Assembly (NCBI RefSeq): GCF_039544105.1
Contig: NZ_BAABLA010000024.1
Source: Haloechinothrix_A salitolerans
GTDB lineage: Bacteria > Actinomycetota > Actinomycetes > Mycobacteriales > Pseudonocardiaceae
Length of the DNA: 64,000 bases
Direction: 5' to 3' (one strand)
This document shows, piece after piece, positions 27,678 through 35,596 of this stretch. The number at the start of each line of letters is the position of its first letter. The stretch's first letter is position 1. The notes beneath the pieces were generated by a model. That model was not told where the DNA came from and ran no database searches. It was given only the letters and a program-made list of their open reading frames with translations. A program made the translations under genes and the position numbers.

Positions 27678-29066
27678 ATGGCTGTACCCGGTCCTGGCTA
27701 TTCGATCACGGTTCGCGTCGACGCTCCCGCCGCGGCGAGCACCGCGGGGGACCTGACCACCGCGGTTGGCCAGGTCGGCGGGGTATTGACCGCTTTCGAC
27801 ATCGTCGAGTCGCATACCGACCGCATCGTCGTCGACATCAGTGCCAACGTCATTGACGCCGAGCACGCCGATGGCGTCACCGACGCGCTGGAGCAGCTTG
27901 AGGGCGTCCGGGTACGCAAGGTCTCCGACCGAACGTTCTTGATCCACCTCGGCGGCAAGATCGAGGTCAACTCGAAGGTCGCGCTGCGCAACCGCGATGA
28001 CCTCTCCCGCGCCTACACGCCGGGCGTCGCGCGGGTCTGCAAGGCCATCGCCGCCAACCCCGAGGACGCCCGCAGGCTCACCATCAAGCGCAACACCGTC
28101 GCCGTCGTCACCGACGGCTCCGCCGTGCTCGGCCTCGGCAACATCGGACCGGCCGCCGCGCTGCCGGTGATGGAGGGCAAGGCGGCGCTGTTCAAGAAGT
28201 TCGCCGGAGTCGACGCCTGGCCGGTGTGCCTCGACACGCAGGACACCGATGAGCTGATCCGCACCGTCGAGCTGCTCGCGCCCTCCTACGCGGGCATCAA
28301 CCTTGAGGACATCGCCGCGCCGCGTTGCTTCGAGATCGAGGCGCGGCTACGGGAGAAGCTGGACATCCCGGTCTTCCACGACGACCAGCACGGCACCGCG
28401 ATCGTCGTGCTCGCCGCCCTGCGCAACGCGCTACGCGTGGTCGGCAAGGACATCGCGGACTGCAAGATCGTCGTCTGCGGCGTCGGCGCGGCCGGATCGG
28501 CCATCATCCGGCTGCTGCGGGCGAAGGGGCCTGGCGACATCGTCGCCGTTGGCAGGCGCGGCATCGTGCACACCGGGCTCGACGACATGAACTCCAACGT
28601 GCGGTGGATCGCGGAGAACACGAACGCCGAGCAGTCGCAGGGCAGCCTGCACGAGGCGCTCGTCGGCGCGGATGTCTTCATCGGTGTGTCAGGCCCGAAC
28701 CTGTTCGGGGCCGAGCAGGTCGAGACCATGGCCAAGGACCCAGTGGTGTTCGCGCTGGCCAATCCCGACCCGGAGATCGACCCGATCGAGGCCCAGCAGC
28801 ACGCCGCCGTCGTGGCGACCGGTCGCAGCGACTATCCGAACCAGATCAACAACGTGCTCGCCTTCCCCGGCGTCTTCCGTGGCCTGCTCGACGCCCACGC
28901 GCACCAGATCAAGGACGAGATGATGGTCGCCGCCGCCGACGCCATCGCGGATGTCGTCGACAGCGACCGGCTGAACGCGGCGTTCATCGTGCCGAGCGTG
29001 TTCGACGCGGCCGTCGCGCCAGCGGTCGCCGACGCCGTGAAGAGCGTCGCACTGCGTGAGGGATAG
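27678..29066 (+). CDS. NAD-dependent malic enzyme with N-terminal ACT domain
   Basis: Oxidative decarboxylation of malate to pyruvate. The 462-aa protein has an ACT-like regulatory domain (about 5-85, 'YSITVRVDAP' to 'LEGVRVRKVSD'). The malic N-domain has the catalytic tyrosine in 'SRAYTPGVARVC' and the lysine in 'GKAALFKKFAGVDAWP'. The metal-binding 'INLEDIAAPRCFE' with 'FHDDQHGTAIV' follows, then the NAD-binding 'VVCGVGAAGSAIIRLL' Rossmann motif. ATG at 27678 has GGAG 6 nt upstream; GTG at 27666 lacks one. The ACT domain suggests allosteric control by a small ligand. It lies between the small conserved gene and moaC, where mycobacteria have no such gene. Confidence 0.92.
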   Translation: MAVPGPGYSITVRVDAPAAASTAGDLTTAVGQVGGVLTAFDIVESHTDRIVVDISANVIDAEHADGVTDALEQLEGVRVRKVSDRTFLIHLGGKIEVNSKVALRNRDDLSRAYTPGVARVCKAIAANPEDARRLTIKRNTVAVVTDGSAVLGLGNIGPAAALPVMEGKAALFKKFAGVDAWPVCLDTQDTDELIRTVELLAPSYAGINLEDIAAPRCFEIEARLREKLDIPVFHDDQHGTAIVVLAALRNALRVVGKDIADCKIVVCGVGAAGSAIIRLLRAKGPGDIVAVGRRGIVHTGLDDMNSNVRWIAENTNAEQSQGSLHEALVGADVFIGVSGPNLFGAEQVETMAKDPVVFALANPDPEIDPIEAQQHAAVVATGRSDYPNQINNVLAFPGVFRGLLDAHAHQIKDEMMVAAADAIADVVDSDRLNAAFIVPSVFDAAVAPAVADAVKSVALREG

Positions 29067-29073
29067 TGGTGGC

Positions 29074-29553
29074 GTGAGTGAACTCAGCCACGTTGACGAG
29101 TCGGGCGCTGCCAGGATGGTCGACGTCTCCGCCAAGGACCGCGGCGCGCGTGTCGCCACCGCGACTGGGGTCGTGCGCACCACGCCCGAGGTGATCGGGC
29201 TGGTGGCGGAGGGCGGTCTGCCGAAGGGCGACGCGCTCGCGACCGCGCGTATCGCGGGCATCATGGGCGCCAAGCGCACGCCGGACCTGGTGCCGTTGTG
29301 TCACCCGCTCGCCATCTCCGGCGTCGAGGTCGAGTTCGACGTCAGGGACGCCGAGATCGGCATCTCGGCCACCGTGCGCACCACTGACCGCACCGGGGTG
29401 GAGATGGAGGCGCTGACGGCGGTGACGGTCGCCGGACTCACGCTGCACGACATGATCAAGGCCGTCGATCCGGCCGCGACGCTGGACGCGGTGCGGCTGG
29501 ACCGCAAGGAAGGCGGCAAGTCGGGTGTCTGGGAGAGGCCGGAGGATCGCTGA
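29074..29553 (+). CDS. moaC: Cyclic pyranopterin monophosphate synthase MoaC
   Basis: Converts 3',8-cyclo-7,8-dihydro-GTP made by MoaA into cyclic pyranopterin monophosphate. The 159-aa sequence shows 'MVDVSAKD', 'LVPLCHPLAISGVEV' with the metal/substrate His, 'GVEMEALTAVTVAGLTLHDMIKA' and the C-terminal lysine segment 'RLDRKEGGKSG'. GTG at 29074 fits homologue length; an in-frame GTG 18 nt upstream overlaps malic enzyme. The stop shares a base with the next start (TGATG). Its partner MoaA lies 3 kb away on the other strand. Confidence 0.93.
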   Translation: MSELSHVDESGAARMVDVSAKDRGARVATATGVVRTTPEVIGLVAEGGLPKGDALATARIAGIMGAKRTPDLVPLCHPLAISGVEVEFDVRDAEIGISATVRTTDRTGVEMEALTAVTVAGLTLHDMIKAVDPAATLDAVRLDRKEGGKSGVWERPEDR

Positions 29554-30605
29554 TGGGTGAGCTGAATGGTGAGCGCCGTGCCCGGGTGATTGTCGCGTCG
29601 AACCGAGCCGCGGCAGGCGTGTACGAGGACACCAGCGGTCCGATCATCACCGACTGGCTCACCGAGCGCGGCTTCGACGTCGATCTGCCGGTCGTGGTTC
29701 CGGATGGTGATCCGGTCGGCGCCGCGCTGCGAGAGGCCGTCGCGGCCGGTGTTCAGGTGGCGATCACCACGGGCGGCACCGGTATCTCGCCGACGGACCG
29801 CACGCCCGACGTGACGGCGCGGGTGCTCGACTACGAGGTGCCGGGGCTCGCCGACGCGATCAGGGCCGCCGGACTACCGAAGGTGCCGACCTCGGTGTTG
29901 TCGCGCGGCAGAGCTGGGGTCGCCGGCGGCACGCTGGTGGTGAACCTGCCCGGTTCGCGCGGCGGGGTGAAGGACGGTCTCGGCGTGCTGGACGACGTCC
30001 TGGACCATGCGCTGTCACAGCTAGCCGGTGGCGACCACGTCCGCGAGGACGCTGGCGCCGCGGTCGATGCGCCGGGTGCCGGGCGTGCTTTCGGGGACGG
30101 GACTGCTGGCGCCGGGAGTACGGTGAACGCCGCCGTTGCCGCTCCTGAAAGCGCGACCCCCGCGGTAGCCCCCGAGCCTGCCGCGCGGGTCGTGCTGTCT
30201 CAGGTCACCGATCAGTCGGTGTCGGTCGATGAACACGCCGCGGCCGTCGCTGACCGCACCGCTGGGGCGGTCGTGAGCTTCGGCGGAGTGGTACGCGACC
30301 ACGACGGTGGCCGCGACGTGCGCGCGCTGTACTACGAGGGCCACCCGCGCGCTGGCGACGTCCTTGACGACGTCGTGGCTGAGGTGACCGCTCGCCATGC
30401 TGGGGTCAGGGCCGTCGCGGTCAGCCACCGCATCGGTGACCTCGCCATCGGCGACGTCGCGCTGGCGTGCGCCGTCGCGGCGGCCCACCGGCAGGAGGCG
30501 TTCGCCGCCTGCTCGGACTTGGTGGACACCGTCAAGCAGCGGCTGCCGATCTGGAAGCACCAGATCTTCGCCGACGGCACCGACGAGTGGGTCAACTCGC
30601 CCTAG
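29553..30605 (+). CDS. Fused MogA/MoaB-type molybdopterin adenylyltransferase and MoaE
   Basis: A single 350-aa protein with two Moco domains. Residues 1 to about 160 are a MogA/MoaB domain ('TTGGTGISPTDRTPDVT', 'VNLPGSRGGVKDGL') that adenylates molybdopterin. A 55-residue Ala/Pro/Gly-rich linker follows. Residues from about 215 on are MoaE, the large subunit of molybdopterin synthase, with 'GAVVSFGGVVRDHDGGRDV', 'YYEGHP' and the catalytic lysine helix 'VDTVKQRLPIWKHQIFADG'. These are separate genes (mog, moaE2) in mycobacteria. The fusion would join the two steps that flank molybdopterin formation. It is coupled to moaC. Confidence 0.92.
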   Translation: MGELNGERRARVIVASNRAAAGVYEDTSGPIITDWLTERGFDVDLPVVVPDGDPVGAALREAVAAGVQVAITTGGTGISPTDRTPDVTARVLDYEVPGLADAIRAAGLPKVPTSVLSRGRAGVAGGTLVVNLPGSRGGVKDGLGVLDDVLDHALSQLAGGDHVREDAGAAVDAPGAGRAFGDGTAGAGSTVNAAVAAPESATPAVAPEPAARVVLSQVTDQSVSVDEHAAAVADRTAGAVVSFGGVVRDHDGGRDVRALYYEGHPRAGDVLDDVVAEVTARHAGVRAVAVSHRIGDLAIGDVALACAVAAAHRQEAFAACSDLVDTVKQRLPIWKHQIFADGTDEWVNSP

Positions 30606-30611
30606 CGCATT

Positions 30612-30653
30612 GCTGTGCCCCACCGCGATCGGGGGTGCACGGTGGGGCACAGC
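30612..30653. terminator. Bidirectional hairpin terminator between mog-moaE and rpf
   Basis: A perfect 14-bp inverted repeat: GCTGTGCCCCACCG (30612-30625) pairs with CGGTGGGGCACAGC (30640-30653) around a 14-nt loop. It lies 6 nt after the mog-moaE stop and 20 nt before the convergent rpf stop, so it can serve both transcripts. No T run is seen. Confidence 0.8.
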
Positions 30654-30673
30654 GACTCAGCGCGGGCCGTTGA

Positions 30674-31339
30674 TCACTTTGAGGTGGCGATCTTCTGGCC
30701 GACCAGGATGAAGTCCGGGTCGCTGATGTAGTCGTCGTTGAGCTTGTGCAGCTTCTGCCAGCCGCCCTTGACGTCCTTCTTGTCGGCGATCTCGGAGAGC
30801 GTGTCGCCCTTCTTCACCGTGTAGTCGCCGTCAGGGTTGGACTTGGCGACGCGGGCCTTGACCGGAGCGGCCTGCGGGGCTGGCTCGGGATCGGCTTGTG
30901 GGGCGGGCTGTGGCGCCGCGGCACCGCCGCCCTCGGTGTTGGAGCCCTGGTAGCTGCCGCTCGCGCCGGCCACGTGCCAGCCGGTCTTGGCGGTGCATGC
31001 GGGCCAGGCGTTGGGGCCCTGGCTCGCGAGGACCTTTTCGGCGATACGGATCTGCTCGGCCTTCGACGCCTGGTGCGCGTAGCCCGTGCCACCGTATGCC
31101 TGCCAGGTGCTGTGGGAGAACTGGAGACCACCGTAGTAGCCGTTACCGGTGTTAATGCTCCAGTTGCCGCTGCTCTCACACTGCGCGAGCATGTCCCAGT
31201 TCGGGGCATAGGCAGCGTTGGCGGGGGCAGCCATCGCAATCGGAGCACCGACTGCAACGCCCGCGACGGCAACACGAGCGATGTTGCGAGTAGTCGTAGA
31301 CAGCTTGCGGTGCTTGCCTCGGTAAGACATTTGGCACAT
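30674..31339 (-). CDS. Secreted resuscitation-promoting factor (Rpf transglycosylase + LysM)
   Basis: A cell-wall muralytic protein of 221 aa. A basic N-terminus and hydrophobic signal peptide end at 'APANAA'. The Rpf (transglycosylase-like) domain is at about 45-120, with the catalytic Glu in 'LAQCESSGNWSINTGNG' and 'YYGGLQFSHSTWQAYGG'. A Pro/Ala-rich linker and a C-terminal LysM domain 'DYTVKKGDTLSEIADKK' follow. ATG at 31339 has GGAGG 6 nt upstream; a second ATG three codons on is possible. The position between moaE and moaD matches mycobacterial rpfA. The upstream region carries a CRP-like site and a structured leader, so control at both transcription and RNA level is likely. Confidence 0.9.
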   Translation of the reverse strand: MCQMSYRGKHRKLSTTTRNIARVAVAGVAVGAPIAMAAPANAAYAPNWDMLAQCESSGNWSINTGNGYYGGLQFSHSTWQAYGGTGYAHQASKAEQIRIAEKVLASQGPNAWPACTAKTGWHVAGASGSYQGSNTEGGGAAAPQPAPQADPEPAPQAAPVKARVAKSNPDGDYTVKKGDTLSEIADKKDVKGGWQKLHKLNDDYISDPDFILVGQKIATSK

Positions 31340-31382
31340 CTCAATCCTCCGCGCCGCCGTCTTGGCTGGGGTCATCCCGCGT

Positions 31383-31459
31383 CCCTGTCCCGGAGTTACT
31401 TTCGTTCGGGGTTGTTTCCGGGAGATCCGTCGGACAGGGTTTGGCGAACGGATTCCCGG
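31383..31459 (-). ncRNA. Pseudoknot-capable 5' leader of rpf, candidate riboswitch
   Basis: In the rpf transcript a long stem CCGGGAATCCGT (31459 to 31448) pairs with ACGGATCTCCCGG (31430 to 31418, one bulged base). Its 17-nt loop contains CCCTGTCC (31439 to 31432), which can pair with GGACAGGG (31390 to 31383) downstream, forming an H-type pseudoknot. The segment AGTAACTCCGG just before the last arm resembles the conserved 3' end of ydaO (c-di-AMP) riboswitches, which control rpf genes in other actinobacteria. The element is shorter than classical ydaO, so the class is uncertain. Confidence 0.45.
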
Positions 31460-31516
31460 TCTTGCCGTGGCTGGTCGGGGCCAACCGAGAGACGACGGTA
31501 CGTAACCGGAACCGTG

Positions 31517-31533
31517 ATCGGAAATTTTCCGAT
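31517..31533. promoter_or_regulatory. 17-nt inverted repeat upstream of rpf
   Basis: ATCGGAAATTTTCCGAT has perfect 8-bp arms around a central T. It is AT-rich in the middle and lies next to the CRP-like palindrome. It could be a second operator; the binding protein is unknown. Confidence 0.45.
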
Positions 31534-31534
31534 G

Positions 31535-31550
31535 CGTGATCTAGATCACG
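31535..31550. promoter_or_regulatory. CRP-type operator upstream of rpf
   Basis: CGTGATCTAGATCACG is a perfect 16-bp palindrome of the form GTGA-N6-TCAC, the core recognised by CRP-family regulators. It lies about 200 bp upstream of the rpf start. In M. tuberculosis the CRP homologue Rv3676 controls rpfA, which supports the same link here. Confidence 0.72.
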
Positions 31551-31779
31551 GTAACAATATTGATTCGGTAACGACTCCGTGATAATCCCAGGTCAGGGCG
31601 TCGTTATCAGTCCGTTGCCTTCTCGAGATGGAACACCCAGAGTGAGGTCTGCGTCACGTGGATACGCCGCCAGTGGACCAGCGGTAGGGGCGGTTGGAGG
31701 GCCGCCTGAGCGTGTCCCACGTCGCATCCACGCGGCGCCGCTGGACCCAAGAATCCGCAGCGTCAGGCCGAAAAATAGC

Positions 31780-31845
31780 CCCGGAATCCGGGTCCGAATC
31801 GCCCCGGAATCGCGTCGGAATGCGTCCCGGAATCGAGTGCGAATC
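31780..31845. repeat. Degenerate 11-13 nt CGGAATC repeats
   Basis: Six to seven imperfect units containing (C/T)(C/G)GAAT(C/G) recur every 10-13 nt, in the middle of a 500-bp stretch (31583-32109) between rpf and moaD. I find no convincing gene in that stretch: the open frames there lack ribosome sites and family motifs. Confidence 0.55.
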
Positions 31846-31956
31846 AAGCCGGGTTTGGTGCGTCGTTGTCGCACGTCGGATGTTGGTCGCGGCGCGTCCG
31901 TTGACATCCACGACGAGCGTGCGACTGCCGCGGTGCTGCCGGAGCCCGCGAAGTGA

Positions 31957-32002
31957 AGTGTGAGGCGTTGTGGTCGTCATAACGACCACAACGCCTCACA
32001 CT
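31957..32002. terminator. Perfect 21-bp hairpin downstream of moaAD
   Basis: AGTGTGAGGCGTTGTGGTCGT (31957-31977) is repeated exactly in inverse at 31982-32002, with a 4-nt loop. It lies beyond the moaD stop in the direction of moaA-moaD transcription and probably ends that transcript. The perfection and short loop are unusual for a plain terminator without a T run. Confidence 0.7.
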
Positions 32003-32003
32003 C

Positions 32004-32083
32004 GCGGTGGTCCGGCAGGTGATGCGGTGGTCCGGCAGGTGATGCGGTGGTCCGGCGGGTGATGCGGTGGTCCGGCAGGTGGC
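32004..32083. repeat. Minisatellite, 4 x 20 bp
   Basis: Four direct units of GCGGTGGTCCGGCAGGTGAT start at 32004, 32024, 32044 and 32064. The third has one change (CGGGT) and the fourth diverges in its last bases. The array begins one base after the 21-bp hairpin and ends 26 bp before the moaD stop. Confidence 0.92.
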
Positions 32084-32109
32084 CGTGGTCCTCCGGCGGT
32101 CGCGTTCCG

Positions 32110-32469
32110 TCAGCCGCCCGCGAACGGCGGGAGGACGTCGAGCCGCGCGCCGTCGTGCAATGGCGCGGAGTGCCGGCGCACCGCCACCTCGTCCAGCAGG
32201 AAGCTGGCGGCGGTCAGCACCCGCGCCAGCGCCGCGTCATGCTGTGCCCGTATCGCGTCGAGGGCGGCGGCGAGGTCGGCGCCCTCGGGTAGGTCCAAGG
32301 TCTCGGCCTCGGTGCCCGCCGCCGCTCTCGCGGAGGCGTAGTAGCGGACGTGCACAGCGATTGTCCGAGCCGTGGCGGCCCCGGCGGCCTGTCCGGCCGT
32401 GGCGGTCTCGGCGGCCTCGGTGGTCCCGTGAGCCCCGGCGGCTGCGGACGTCTCGGTGGTGTCGGTCAT
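32110..32469 (-). CDS. moaD: Molybdopterin synthase small subunit MoaD
   Basis: A ubiquitin-fold sulfur carrier of 119 aa. Its C-terminal Gly-Gly (PPFAGG) is thiocarboxylated and donates sulfur to the MoaE subunit. The core 'IAVHVRYYASARAAAGTEAE' to 'LLDEVAVRRHSAPLHDGARLDVLPPFAGG' is typical. About 37 extra N-terminal residues rich in Ala and Thr precede it, so the real start could be later, but no better ribosome site was seen. It follows moaA by 3 nt on the same strand. Confidence 0.88.
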   Translation of the reverse strand: MTDTTETSAAAGAHGTTEAAETATAGQAAGAATARTIAVHVRYYASARAAAGTEAETLDLPEGADLAAALDAIRAQHDAALARVLTAASFLLDEVAVRRHSAPLHDGARLDVLPPFAGG

Positions 32470-32472
32470 GCA

Positions 32473-33540
32473 CTAGCCCCCGATGGAGCTCATCGGCCGC
32501 AGTGGCTGCGCGAACCCGGCGTCGTTGATCTCGTGCCCGGCGAGTTTGGCCCACATCGTGGCGCGCCAGGCGTTGGCGATGTCCTCGTCCGTCCCGCCAT
32601 TGCGCAGCATGGCCCGTAGGTCAGTCTCGCGCTGGCTGAACAGGCACGAGCGGATCGCCCCATCCGCGGTGAGCCGGGTGCGGTCACACGCGGCGCAGAA
32701 CGGTCGTGTGACCGAGGCGATCACGCCGACATCACCGGGTCCGCCGTCGACAAGCCAGCGTTCCGCGGGGGCACCACCGCGCTCCTCGTTGCTTGGGGTG
32801 AGTGTGAACTCGGTTCGCAGCAGCTCCAGGATCTGCTCCGCGGTGATCATGGCGGAGCGGTCCCAGCTGTGCTGCGCGTCCAGCGGCATCTGCTCGATGA
32901 ACCGTAGGTGGTAGCCGTTCTCCAGACAGAACCGCAGTAGCCCCGTTGCCTCGTGCTCGTTGACGCCGGGCAGCAGCACCGCGTTGATCTTGACGGGGTC
33001 CATGCCAGCGTCGCGCGCCGCCGCCAGTCCGGCGAGCACGTGGCTGAGCCGATCGCGGCGGGTGATGCGGATGAACGTGTCCCGCTCGACGGTGTCCAGC
33101 GAGACGTTGATCCGGTTGAGCCCGGCCGCCGCCAGTTTGGGCGCCCGCTTGGCGAGGCCGATGCCGTTGGTCGTCATCGCAACGCGCGGCCGAGGCTCCA
33201 GCGACGTGATCTCCGCGATCAGTGACTCAAGGCCGGGCCGCAGCATCGGTTCGCCGCCGGTGAGCCGGATGTCGGTGATGCCAAGTCGCTCGACCGCGAT
33301 GCGCATCAGCCGGAGGAGTTCGTCGTCGGCGAGCACCTGGTCGTCCGGCATCCAGTCGAGGCCTTCTTCTGGCATGCAGTAGGTGCAGCGCAGGTTGCAC
33401 TTGTCCGTCAGCGAGACGCGCAGATCGGTCGCAACCCTGCCGAACGTGTCGACGAGTGCTGGCGTGTCGGGCCGCCCGGTCATGTCGGCGGCGCGTGCGT
33501 CGCCGACCATCTGGGGGAGGCCGAGGTTTATCGCGGTCAC
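32473..33540 (-). CDS. moaA: GTP 3',8-cyclase MoaA (radical SAM)
   Basis: First enzyme of Moco synthesis. The 355-aa protein has the radical SAM cluster motif CNLRCTYC near residue 50 and the SAM-binding 'RLTGGEPMLRPG'. The C-terminal second 4Fe-4S site has cysteines in 'FCAACDRTRLTADG' and 'IRSCLF', and the conserved Gly-Gly end 'SIGG' activates catalysis. GTG at 33540 was preferred because homologues start similarly (VTAINLGLP...). The annotated alternative would be a TTG seven codons earlier. It forms an operon with moaD, divergent from the Mop-type regulator gene. Confidence 0.92.
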   Translation of the reverse strand: MTAINLGLPQMVGDARAADMTGRPDTPALVDTFGRVATDLRVSLTDKCNLRCTYCMPEEGLDWMPDDQVLADDELLRLMRIAVERLGITDIRLTGGEPMLRPGLESLIAEITSLEPRPRVAMTTNGIGLAKRAPKLAAAGLNRINVSLDTVERDTFIRITRRDRLSHVLAGLAAARDAGMDPVKINAVLLPGVNEHEATGLLRFCLENGYHLRFIEQMPLDAQHSWDRSAMITAEQILELLRTEFTLTPSNEERGGAPAERWLVDGGPGDVGVIASVTRPFCAACDRTRLTADGAIRSCLFSQRETDLRAMLRNGGTDEDIANAWRATMWAKLAGHEINDAGFAQPLRPMSSIGG

Positions 33541-33667
33541 CTTGACCAGGGTAACGGCCAAGAGTGACGGAAATGACCACCGTCGTTGGGTTGCGCCGCG
33601 ACGAGAACACGTACACGCGGGTACTCAGGGCTGTTCGTTCCGCAGATAAGTGTCTAGAGTGCCCGCT

Positions 33668-34075
33668 GTGGCGCAATTTCGGATTTCAGAAGCCGCTGGT
33701 CTTCTTGGTGTGAGCGACGACACAGTGCGCCGATGGGTGAGGGCGGGCCACCTTCCGGCGCTCGACGAGACCGCTGGTCGCACGCTGATCGACGGTGCGC
33801 GCCTCGCCGAGTTCGCCCGGAAGCGGGCCGCGGCGGCCGACGACCCATCCGGTGTGGGGCGTTCCGCCCGTAACCGGTTCGTCGGCCTGGTCACCAAGGT
33901 CATCGCCGACACCGTGATGGCGCAGGTCGAGATCCAGGCCGGACCGCACCGTGTGGTGTCGCTGATGAGCGCCGAGGCCGTCCGCGACCTTGGCCTCGCA
34001 CCGGGTGAGCTAGCGGTCGCCGTTGTCAAGGCGACGACGGTCGTCGTCGAGACGCCGGGCGGTGCCCATGTCTAA
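33668..34075 (+). CDS. Molybdate-binding regulator: MerR-like HTH + Mop/TOBE domain
   Basis: A protein of about 135 aa. The N-terminus is a MerR/excisionase-type helix-turn-helix ('FRISEAAGLLGVSDDTVRRW'). The C-terminus is a Mop/TOBE molybdate-binding domain ('RNRFVGLVTKVIADTVMAQVEIQ', 'VVKATTVVVETP'). It overlaps the start of modA by 8 nt, so it probably senses molybdate and controls mod transport. GTG at 33668 matches homologues beginning 'MAQFRISEAA'; in-frame GTG codons at 33650 and 33659 are alternatives. No clear ribosome site is seen, so the transcript may be leaderless. Confidence 0.85.
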   Translation: MAQFRISEAAGLLGVSDDTVRRWVRAGHLPALDETAGRTLIDGARLAEFARKRAAAADDPSGVGRSARNRFVGLVTKVIADTVMAQVEIQAGPHRVVSLMSAEAVRDLGLAPGELAVAVVKATTVVVETPGGAHV

Positions 34076-34790
34076 GGCCATCGCCACCTCGCTGGCCGCG
34101 CTGCTCGCCATGGCCGGGTGCACCGCGTCCGAGGAGCGGACGCTGACCGTGTTCGCCGCGGCCTCGCTGACCGACGTCTTCACCACTTTGGAACAGCGGT
34201 TCGAGGACGAACACCCGGACGTCGACGTACGGGTGCATTTCGCGGGCTCCTCGCGGTTGGCGCAGCAACTCGCGGAGGGCGCGTCCGCTGACGTGTTCGC
34301 CTCCGCCGACGAGGACGTCATGCGCGACGTCGCCGGCGAGGGTCTGCTCACCGGGGAGCCGACGCCGTTCGCGACCAACACGCTGACGATCGCCGTTGAG
34401 CCGGGCAACCCGCTCGGAATCCGTGGTCTCGCCGATCTCGCTCGCGAGGACGTCACCGCCGTGGTCTGCCAGCCGCAGGTGCCGTGCGGCAGCGCGGCGC
34501 GCGAACTGGCGGCGGCCCACGACGTCGAGCCGCGCTTCGCCAGCGAGGAACCCGACGTCACGGCGGTGCTCGGGAAGGTGCGCGCCGGGGAGGCCGACGC
34601 CGGGCTGGTCTACGTCACCGACGTGCGCGACGAGGCCGTGGACGAGGTGGCGATCGACGGCGCCGAGGACGCCGTCAATACGTATCCGATCGCCACGCTC
34701 ACCGAGGCACCGCTGGCGGCGGAGTTCCAGCGGTTCGTGCTCGGCGCCGGGAGCGGTGTGCTGCGCGACGCGGGATTCGGCGCGCCGTGA
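34068..34790 (+). CDS. modA: Molybdate ABC transporter substrate-binding lipoprotein
   Basis: Captures molybdate outside the membrane for ModBC. The 240-aa protein has a signal sequence ending in the lipobox 'LAMAGC', then the ModA features 'LTVFAAASLTDVF', 'FAGSSRLAQQLAEGASADVFASAD', 'NTLTIAVEPGNP' and 'GLVYVTDV'. The ATG at 34068 lies inside the end of the Mop regulator gene. The stop overlaps modB as GTGA. Confidence 0.92.
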   Translation: MSKAIATSLAALLAMAGCTASEERTLTVFAAASLTDVFTTLEQRFEDEHPDVDVRVHFAGSSRLAQQLAEGASADVFASADEDVMRDVAGEGLLTGEPTPFATNTLTIAVEPGNPLGIRGLADLAREDVTAVVCQPQVPCGSAARELAAAHDVEPRFASEEPDVTAVLGKVRAGEADAGLVYVTDVRDEAVDEVAIDGAEDAVNTYPIATLTEAPLAAEFQRFVLGAGSGVLRDAGFGAP

Positions 34791-35596
34791 CCCACGATCG
34801 CCTCACCCCGGCGGGCCGGGTGCCGAGGGCGCTGTGGGCGCCAGCGGTGCTCGCGCTCGCGCTGGTCACGCTGCCGATCGCCGGGCTGCTGCTGCGCACC
34901 GACTTCGCCCGGCTGCCGACGTTGCTGACCTCGGACGCCTCGCTGCACGCGCTGCGGCTGTCGCTGCTGACCGCGGCGCTGTCCACCGTGCTGTGCGTGC
35001 TGCTCGGGGTGCCGCTCGCCGTGGTGCTAGCGCGCTCGACGTTTCCGTTCGTGCGGGTGGTGCGCGCCGTCGTGCTGCTGCCGCTGGTGTTGCCGCCCGT
35101 CGTCGGCGGGTTCGCGCTGCTCTACAGCCTCGGTCGCAATGGTTTTCTCGGCTACCTGCTCGACGTCACCGCCGGGATCACGGTGCCGTTCACCACCGCC
35201 GCCGTGGTGATCGCGCAGACGTTCGTCGCGATGCCGTTCCTCGTCGTCAGCGTCGAGGGCGCGCTGCGCGCGACGGGCGAGGACTTCGAGCGCGTCGCCG
35301 CCACCCTTGGCGCGCGGCCAGCGACGGTGTTCACTCGCGTCACCTGCCCGCTGTTGTTGCCAGCCCTGGCGTCGGGGGTGGTGCTGAGCTTCGCGCGGGC
35401 GCTCGGCGAGTTCGGCGCGACGATCACGTTCGCGGGCAGCCTGCAAGGCGTCACCCGCACGCTGCCGCTCGAGGTCTACGCGCAGGCCGACGCGGACGTC
35501 GACAGCGCGGTGGCGCTGTCGCTACTGCTCATCGTGATCGCGGTCGTCGTCATCGTGGTCGCGCGACCACGTTCGGTCGAAGGAGTCAGGGCATGA
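34787..35596 (+). CDS. modB: Molybdate ABC transporter permease
   Basis: An inner-membrane permease of 269 aa with about five to six transmembrane helices and the ModB/CysT-type EAA loop 'EDFERVAATLGARPATVFTRVTCPL'. 'LARALGEFGATI'-like sequence (here FARALGEFGATITFAGS) is the family's strongest block. The GTG start overlaps the modA stop (GTGA). The end overlaps the modC start (ATGA). It couples with the ModC ATPase. Confidence 0.92.
   Translation: MTHDRLTPAGRVPRALWAPAVLALALVTLPIAGLLLRTDFARLPTLLTSDASLHALRLSLLTAALSTVLCVLLGVPLAVVLARSTFPFVRVVRAVVLLPLVLPPVVGGFALLYSLGRNGFLGYLLDVTAGITVPFTTAAVVIAQTFVAMPFLVVSVEGALRATGEDFERVAATLGARPATVFTRVTCPLLLPALASGVVLSFARALGEFGATITFAGSLQGVTRTLPLEVYAQADADVDSAVALSLLLIVIAVVVIVVARPRSVEGVRA

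Noticed and set aside
31579..31956. Possible 125-aa gene in the rpf-moaD gap
   Set aside because: It has no ribosome site and no family motif, and is composed largely of degenerate CGGAATC repeats.
32004..32083. Possible CRISPR array
   Set aside because: The 20-bp units are directly adjacent with no spacers, and there are no cas genes. It is a plain minisatellite.
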